Shown: piece after piece, positions 58,221-64,000 of the stretch | Numbering within the stretch: position 1 is the stretch's first letter | Layout: the number at the start of each line of letters is the position of its first letter | The notes under the pieces: generated by a model | What the model was told of the DNA's origin: nothing | Database searches by the model: none | Seen by the model: only the letters and a program-made list of their open reading frames with translations | Translations under genes and position numbers: made by a program | Source: Acidimicrobiaceae bacterium | GTDB taxonomy: Bacteria > Actinomycetota > Acidimicrobiia > Acidimicrobiales > RAAP-2 | Direction: 5' to 3' | Length of the DNA: 64,000 nt | NCBI GenBank assembly: GCA_027306605.1 | Contig: DAHUZK010000011.1 | Coordinates: 1 to 64,000, forward strand

Positions 58221-58802
58221 GTGCCGAGAATCGAGCCGATACCGCTCGAGCACATGGCGGAGGAGCCGCGCCGCATCATCGAGGAGGGCGTGGCCGAGGG
58301 CCTGTACGCCACACCCGTCCCGTTGCAGATCTTCGCCTACAAGACGCAACAGATCCTCATGACCAACGCGGCTCGCACGACCTGGGGGTCAAAGTCACTG
58401 CTCGGTGGACGGATCCTCGAGCTCTTGCGAATTCGGAGCGCGCAGCTGGGGGAATGCCAGCCGTGCATGCAGTCGAGGAAGCACGACTCCATCACCGAGG
58501 AGGACGTCGCCTGTCTCGTCGCGCCCGGGGGTTCCGAGCTCAACGAGCAGGAGCGCCTCGCCATCGAGTTCCTCGATCTGCTCTCCGCCGACCATCACGC
58601 CATCGACGACGACTTCTACCGGCGGCTCGGCGAGCACTTCACCGCCGCACAGATCGTCGAGCTGGGTTTCGCCTGCGCCAACTCCATGGGTCTGCACCGC
58701 TTCATCCACACCCTCGACGTGTTCGGGACGTCCGAGCCGGTGATCCGCTTCAGCCCGGACCAGGTCGACGCCGCCATCGACGAGCCCGCACTGCACTCAT
58801 GA
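58221..58802 (+). CDS. carboxymuconolactone decarboxylase/AhpD-like protein
   Basis: ELLRIRSAQLGECQPCMQSRKHDSI (C-x2-C). Confidence 0.82.
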   Translation: MPRIEPIPLEHMAEEPRRIIEEGVAEGLYATPVPLQIFAYKTQQILMTNAARTTWGSKSLLGGRILELLRIRSAQLGECQPCMQSRKHDSITEEDVACLVAPGGSELNEQERLAIEFLDLLSADHHAIDDDFYRRLGEHFTAAQIVELGFACANSMGLHRFIHTLDVFGTSEPVIRFSPDQVDAAIDEPALHS

Positions 58803-59800
58803 CCCAGACCGTCCTCGTGACGGGCGCCACCGGCCTGGCAGGGGCCAACATCTCCAAGCAACTGGTCGAGCGGGGGGACACGGTGCGCGCCCTGGCCCGG
58901 GCCACGGCAGACACCGGCCCGCTGGCCGCGCTCGGGGTCGAGATCGTGACGGGTGACGTCACTGATGCCGACGCCGTCATGCGCGCCACCCGGGGATGCG
59001 ACGCCGCCATCCACTGCGCCGCTCTCCTCGGTGGTGCCAGCCAGGACCTGGCCGATTTCGAGGCGGTGAACGTGCAGGGCACCAAGAACGTGCTCGATGC
59101 CGCCGAGGCGGTCGACCTGCGCCGCGTCGTCGCCGTCAGCACGGGGACCTTTTTCGACACCACCGGCGGCCTGGACCGCGAGGACGCGCCGGTGTCCGAG
59201 AATCCGAGCCGGGATCCCTACACGGTGACGAAGATGGCAGCCTTCCTCGATGCCATGGCACGAGCCGAGAAGGGCCGTGACGTCGTCAGCACGCACCCGG
59301 GGGCCATCTTCGGCCCGTCACCGGTGGCGAGCAACGCCCTGGGGCGGACGAGCTTCAACCGGGTCCTGCTCTCGGCCGCCCGTGGCCGTATCGAGCGCTA
59401 TCTCAAGTTCCCGGTGAGCTGGGTCTTCGGGGAGGACATCGCCCGCGGCTGCATCCTGGCCCTGGACAAGGGGGTGTCGGGGGAGCGCTACATGCTGGAC
59501 GGCCGGCCCGAGGATGTCGTCAGCACCGCCGACGCCTGCACCCGCATGTGCAGGCTCGCCGGCCTGGACCGGGTGGTCGTCGATGTCGAGCCGTCGGACG
59601 ACCCGGAGCTGCTGGCGGTGTTCGGGCCGACGCTCATCGCCATCGCCGCCAAAGCAGAGAAAGCGGCCAGGGCTGGTGGCGAGCGCAAGAAGCTGGAGGA
59701 CTCCAAGACCCATCAGCGCCTCGGCTACCGCCCCATCACCCTCGACGAGGGGCTCGGGCGCACGCTCCAGTGGTTCCGTGACGTCGGCAAGGTCGGCTGA
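58799..59800 (+). CDS. NAD-dependent epimerase/dehydratase family protein
   Basis: VLVTGATGLAGANISKQLVERGDTVRALAR ... DPYTVTKMAAF. Confidence 0.9.
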   Translation: MTQTVLVTGATGLAGANISKQLVERGDTVRALARATADTGPLAALGVEIVTGDVTDADAVMRATRGCDAAIHCAALLGGASQDLADFEAVNVQGTKNVLDAAEAVDLRRVVAVSTGTFFDTTGGLDREDAPVSENPSRDPYTVTKMAAFLDAMARAEKGRDVVSTHPGAIFGPSPVASNALGRTSFNRVLLSAARGRIERYLKFPVSWVFGEDIARGCILALDKGVSGERYMLDGRPEDVVSTADACTRMCRLAGLDRVVVDVEPSDDPELLAVFGPTLIAIAAKAEKAARAGGERKKLEDSKTHQRLGYRPITLDEGLGRTLQWFRDVGKVG

Positions 59801-59806
59801 ACGGGG

Positions 59807-60277
59807 TCAGGATGCGTCCGGCCGCCGTCGGCCCCGAGCGGCGATGACCGCATCGGCAATCGCGCACGAGGCGCCGAAGACGATCTCGTTGGGCAGCCGT
59901 TCGGGCGCCTCGTTCTGAGCCCACGTGTGGAGGCGCCGAACGGCCCGGGGGAACGGGTTGCGCCCCCAGAAGTAGAGGGCGGGTTTGTCGGCGTCGAGCA
60001 AGGTGGCTCCGGCGATGGCGGCCAGCGTGGCCACGCGGGCTCTGGGGTGGACGGCGACCGTCGCTCCCACGGTGACGGCGAGCCCCAGCATCCCGTCGCG
60101 GCGGGCATAGGCGAGGAAGCGGTTCCGCCCTTCGGGGTCCTTCATCTCGCAGCCCCAATGGGGAACCATGTCGAGCACGAGGTGTGAGGCCAGGCCGACC
60201 GCGAAGGCGGTCAAGGGACGCCGTTCGAAGGCGCGCCCGATCACGACCCCCGACAGCACATGGTTGGTGGCGAACAC
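59807..60277 (-). CDS. membrane protein, YdjM/metal-dependent hydrolase-like
   Basis: NHVLSGVVIGRAF ... GLASHLVLDMVPHWG motif. Confidence 0.55.
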   Translation of the reverse strand: MFATNHVLSGVVIGRAFERRPLTAFAVGLASHLVLDMVPHWGCEMKDPEGRNRFLAYARRDGMLGLAVTVGATVAVHPRARVATLAAIAGATLLDADKPALYFWGRNPFPRAVRRLHTWAQNEAPERLPNEIVFGASCAIADAVIAARGRRRPDAS

Positions 60278-60472
60278 CCTTCTCGTCCTAGTCCTCGGTC
60301 CCGCTCGTCACCGGGACACGGCGCGCCGCCGAGCACCCGTTGGCTGCTCTGAGCTGGAAGAACGCCACTCGAGACGAAGGGCGGGCCGGCTGGCTGGGGC
60401 GCCTGCGGACGGCAAGAACCCGGCGCTGGGGAATTTCCTCAAGTATCCTGGGGATCGTACCGAGAGGCTCCT

Positions 60473-60793
60473 GTGGTGACAGGCGCCGCATCTGGGGTTT
60501 TCCCGAGCGGGTCCCCGGGTATCGCGGACTTGGCATCGGGGAGCGGGAGCCCGCTGGGGGGTCGGATGATGCAGAAGCAACGTCACGGTGTGTGTCACCG
60601 CTGTGGTTGGGCCGGGCCGGTCGCCAAGGTCTCCATGGCGACCCGCAGGCGCCTCGGTTCCGGGTGGACCTTCGGACGGCTCTGTCCCGAGTGCTTCGAT
60701 ACCTTGACGGGCCAGCCGCCGGCGCGGACCTCCGTCCCGACGGCGACCACGAGGCGCCTCACGCTTCGCACCACGGAGTTGCTCCACCGCTAG
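60473..60793 (+). CDS. small zinc-ribbon-like hypothetical protein
   Basis: CHRCGWAG ... CPECFDTL; real start may be ATG near 60566. Confidence 0.5.
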   Translation: MVTGAASGVFPSGSPGIADLASGSGSPLGGRMMQKQRHGVCHRCGWAGPVAKVSMATRRRLGSGWTFGRLCPECFDTLTGQPPARTSVPTATTRRLTLRTTELLHR

Positions 60794-60901
60794 GGATCGC
60801 CGCTCGGAGCCGCTCCGCCCGGTACCTCACCATCGCGGGGTCTCTCCCATCGCGGGATCTCTCCACGCGGGGAGGCGGTGTCGGGCGTCAGCGGATGTCG
60901 A

Positions 60902-61897
60902 TCAGCCGAATTCCTCACCCAGTTGGAGAAGGGCGCCGTCCGCCTCGGACCAGGTCGCCTCCGCGGCGTTGCGGGCCGCCTTACGCTCGCGCACGACCTT
61001 GCGCTTCAGGCCCTTCCGCTCGGAATGGATGGTGCGCAGGACGCGGATGCCGTCCGAGATGGCGTTCAGGTTGCTCGCCCCGAAGTGGCGGGCCGTCTCG
61101 AAGCTGGGGATCTCGGTGACCCGGAGACCCTCCTTGGCGATCCGCACGTTGATGAGCGTCTCGACCTCGAAACCGTCGCCCCAGAGCATCGCCCCGTCCT
61201 CGCCTCGCAGGTCCGTCGCCGGCAGGCGCATGGCATCGAGGCACTCCCGGCGGAAGGCGTTGTAGCCGTAGCACAGGTCCGTGTAATTGGTCCCGTAGAG
61301 CACGTTGACGATCTTGTTGAGCCAGAAGTTGCCGATTCGCCGGATGAAGGTGATGTCGTCGCTCCCGCCGCCCGAGACGAAGCGGGAACCCTTGGCGAAA
61401 TGGGCGCCACGCCGCAGGGCATCGATGAAGCGGGGGATCTCACCGGGGTCGTTGGAGCCGTCGGCGTCGATCATGACGATGAAGTCACCCTTGGATGCCG
61501 CGAAGCCGCAGGCGAGAGCGTTCCCCTTGCCCCCGCGCGTCTGGTTCACGATGGTGATGTCCGGCCGGAGCGACTGGGCCACGGCGATCGTGTCGTCGGT
61601 CGAGTTCCCGTCGACCAGGATGAGCTCGCAGTCCTCGGGGAGCTTCTGGAGGACGTGAGGGAGGTTGCGGGCCTCGTTCTTGGCCGGGATCACGATGCTG
61701 ACGGTCGGTTCGGCCGCCTGCCCCACCGGAAGCTCGCCCTCCGCCTGTACCCCTCGGGGCCCCGTCTCGGATCCGCCCGAGGGAGGCTCGAAGCCTGTCG
61801 TCTCCACCGCCATGGCACCCGCCTTGCTGCTGCCCACCAGAGTCATGTCCCTCGTCCAGGTTTCGCCAAAAATTCGCCAAGTTCGCGGACCGAACAC
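60902..61897 (-). CDS. glycosyltransferase family 2
   Basis: VSIVIPAKNEARNLPHVLQKLPEDCELILVDGNSTDDT ... IVMIDADGSNDP. Confidence 0.92.
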   Translation of the reverse strand: MFGPRTWRIFGETWTRDMTLVGSSKAGAMAVETTGFEPPSGGSETGPRGVQAEGELPVGQAAEPTVSIVIPAKNEARNLPHVLQKLPEDCELILVDGNSTDDTIAVAQSLRPDITIVNQTRGGKGNALACGFAASKGDFIVMIDADGSNDPGEIPRFIDALRRGAHFAKGSRFVSGGGSDDITFIRRIGNFWLNKIVNVLYGTNYTDLCYGYNAFRRECLDAMRLPATDLRGEDGAMLWGDGFEVETLINVRIAKEGLRVTEIPSFETARHFGASNLNAISDGIRVLRTIHSERKGLKRKVVRERKAARNAAEATWSEADGALLQLGEEFG

Positions 61898-62088
61898 TCG
61901 GTAGTAGTGTCAGCCGCCCTTCGATCATGACAATCGGTCGCGCGCCCAGGTAGAGCCGATCGAACCTAATCAGGACGCCAATTCCTGACGAAGTGTCAAC
62001 TCCGGGACACATTGCGAATCCTTTCACAATTTCCGGACAACAACTGAGATGGGCCTGAGAGAATCGGGCCCCTGACAAGGCATGGGAG

Positions 62089-63693
62089 GTGGAGCTCGAA
62101 ATGGGCACGGCGCTGATCATCGGATCGGGTCCCGCCGCAGCCGGTGTCGCCCTGGCTCTGACCGCGCAGGGCTCCCACGAGGTGACCGTGATCGACGTGG
62201 GGACAACGCTCGAGCCCGACCTCCGGTCGGTGCTGACCCGCCTGGGGGAGGCCGACGAGGACTCCTGGTCGCCGGCCGACCTGGCACGCATCGGGCTCCA
62301 GCCGGTGCCGGCACGGCGCGGGCTCCTTCCCGAGAAGCGCGCCCACGGGTCGGACTTCCCCTTTCGAGACGTCGGGCAGCGCCAGGGTGTCGAGGCCGGC
62401 GGCCCGGCCAACGACGCCGTCGTGTCGGGCGCCTACGGCGGGTTCTCCAACGTCTGGGGCGCCCAGATCATGCCGTTCTCGAAGGCCACGTTCGACCGCT
62501 GGCCCCTCTCCATGCTCGACATGGAGCAGCACTACCGGGTGGCGCTGAGCGAGATGACGTTGGCGGGCGAGGAGGACGACCTCGCGGAGCTCTTCCCGTT
62601 GTTGGTTCCAGCTCGGTCGCTGCCACCGCCGGCAGAGCGGACCGAGCGGGTGTTGCGTCGTTACGGGGAACATCGGGCACTCGTCCAGTCGCACGGCATC
62701 ACGCTCGGTCGGGCCCGGCTGGCGTTCAGGGCCGACGAGTGCACCCGCTGCGGGCTGTGCATGACCGGCTGTCCCTACGAGCTGATCTACTCCAGCGCCC
62801 ACACCTTCGACCGCCTCCGGGCACGGAACCGGATTGCCTATCGCAACGGGTTGCTGGCGCTGCGGCTCGAGGAGATGGGGGGTGTGCCCCAGGTCGTGGC
62901 CCGGGACACCCGGTCCGGGCGCCTCGAGCGGATCAGCGCCGACCGGATCTTCGTGGCCTGCGGCGGGATCGGCACGACCCGGCTCGTGCTCGGGTCCCTG
63001 GGTCTCTTCGACGAGCCGACCTACCTGCAGGAGTCGGTGCAGTTCGTCGTGCCCGCTGTCTCGCTGCGACCCGTCGGTGATCCCCGGACAGCTCGGAATT
63101 TCACACTGAACCAGTTCAACCTTCTCTACGACGCCAGCGGCGAGGGCCGCGACCTCTGCCAGGTCCACTTCTACGACTACAACCCGGCCTACCTCGGATC
63201 GCTGCCGCCGGCCCTGCTGCGCAAGGGTGCCGGCCCCGCGCTGGCCGCCGTGCTGCGACGGGTCTCGGTGGGCCTCGGATACGTGCCGGGCTGGGCATCG
63301 CCGAGGGTCGAGCTCGTCGCACGCCGGTCCCGCACCGAGGATGCGCTTCCCGGGCTGGAGGTCGGGCGCCAGGGCGCGGACGGATGGCCTCCGATGCTGC
63401 GCGGCCTGGTGCTCGCCATGCTCAAGGCCGCACCGGCGCTGGACCTGTGGCCGGTCGTGCCGATGGTCTCCGTCTCGGCCGCCGCCAAGAGCTACCACTT
63501 CGGGTCGAGCTTCCCCCACGCCGACAGCCGCGGGGCGCGCGTGACCGACCGGACGGGCCGCCTGGCGGCCTGGGAGCGCATCCACCTGGTGGACGCCTCG
63601 GTCTTTCCCGACGTGCCGGCCACGACCTTCACCCTGACCGTCATGGCGAACGCTCACCGCATCGCCAGCGAGACGCTCGAGGCGGCCCGGTGA
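62089..63693 (+). CDS. GMC-type FAD oxidoreductase with ferredoxin-like Cys motif
   Basis: ALIIGSGPAAAGVALAL; CTRCGLCMTGCP; ACGGIGTTRLVL; SYHFGSSFPHAD ... VDASVFPDVPATTFTLTVMANAHRIA. Confidence 0.85.
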   Translation: MELEMGTALIIGSGPAAAGVALALTAQGSHEVTVIDVGTTLEPDLRSVLTRLGEADEDSWSPADLARIGLQPVPARRGLLPEKRAHGSDFPFRDVGQRQGVEAGGPANDAVVSGAYGGFSNVWGAQIMPFSKATFDRWPLSMLDMEQHYRVALSEMTLAGEEDDLAELFPLLVPARSLPPPAERTERVLRRYGEHRALVQSHGITLGRARLAFRADECTRCGLCMTGCPYELIYSSAHTFDRLRARNRIAYRNGLLALRLEEMGGVPQVVARDTRSGRLERISADRIFVACGGIGTTRLVLGSLGLFDEPTYLQESVQFVVPAVSLRPVGDPRTARNFTLNQFNLLYDASGEGRDLCQVHFYDYNPAYLGSLPPALLRKGAGPALAAVLRRVSVGLGYVPGWASPRVELVARRSRTEDALPGLEVGRQGADGWPPMLRGLVLAMLKAAPALDLWPVVPMVSVSAAAKSYHFGSSFPHADSRGARVTDRTGRLAAWERIHLVDASVFPDVPATTFTLTVMANAHRIASETLEAAR

Positions 63694-64000
63694 CGGGAGA
63701 GCGGTCCGTCGTCGCCATCACCGGTGCCACCGGCTACCTGGGCTCGGTCCTCGTCGACGCTTTCGAGTCGGCCGGCTCCACGGTCCGTCGGCTGGTGCGG
63801 TCTCCGGTGCCCGGGAGCAGCGACGGCTCCTTCGCACTGGGCTCCACCCCGCCACCGGGGACGCTCGACGACGTGGAGCTCCTGATCCACTGCGCCTACG
63901 ATCTGGGGCTGACCAAACGGGCCGACATCTGGGAGACCAACGTGTTCGGCACCGTCGCCTTGTTCGACCAGGCGCGGGCGAGCGGAGTCCGTCGGACGAT
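63690..64000 (+). CDS. NAD-dependent epimerase/dehydratase, truncated by window end
   Basis: VVAITGATGYLGSVLVDAFESAGSTVRRLVR ... NVFGTVALFDQARASGV. Confidence 0.85.
   Translation, partial: MTGERSVVAITGATGYLGSVLVDAFESAGSTVRRLVRSPVPGSSDGSFALGSTPPPGTLDDVELLIHCAYDLGLTKRADIWETNVFGTVALFDQARASGVRRT

Overview
High-GC, densely coding bacterial chromosome segment. Gene content and style suggest an actinobacterium, possibly of Acidimicrobiia type (inference only). All family names come from reading the translations by eye; no database search was run. Main contents: (i) a left edge with the 3' half of a tRNA-Val(TAC)-like gene (candidate att scar of an element lying mostly left of the window), two VOC genes with a divergent TetR gene, and two toxin-antitoxin modules, each with visible operator-like repeats; (ii) an AtsA-like arylsulfatase preceded by a 3x16 bp tandem repeat; (iii) a methyltransferase/UbiA-like/geranylgeranyl-reductase-like prenyl-lipid cluster; (iv) a surface/envelope region with a PQQ-propeller lipoprotein, a phosphodiester-glycosidase-like lipoprotein, a DrrAB-like ABC exporter, an SQD1-like sulfoquinovose synthase, a GtrA protein and a GH5 endoglycoceramidase-like enzyme; (v) a tightly packed minus-strand operon with sulfatase, DUF1214-like, sulfotransferase, two SDRs and a HAD hydrolase; (vi) a giant secreted S53 (sedolisin) peptidase gene whose catalytic domain appears split by a 7-repeat beta-propeller, followed by MBG-type repeats with a 741-bp DNA super-repeat and a second propeller; (vii) mostly housekeeping or common metabolic genes (EttA, Lrp/AsnC, S1P-lyase-like PLP enzyme, SulP transporter, aminotransferase, PhzF, NUDIX, CydDC, TLP1-like thiolase, two-component system, LLM oxidoreductase, SDRs); (viii) a right edge with a GT2, a GMC-type oxidoreductase carrying a ferredoxin-like Cys motif, and a truncated epimerase. 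No CRISPR array, rRNA or complete tRNA was recognised. The best candidates for follow-up are the split sedolisin, the linked sulfatase/sulfotransferase operon, the Fe-S GMC protein, and the 27-bp repeats upstream of the S1P-lyase/SulP pair.
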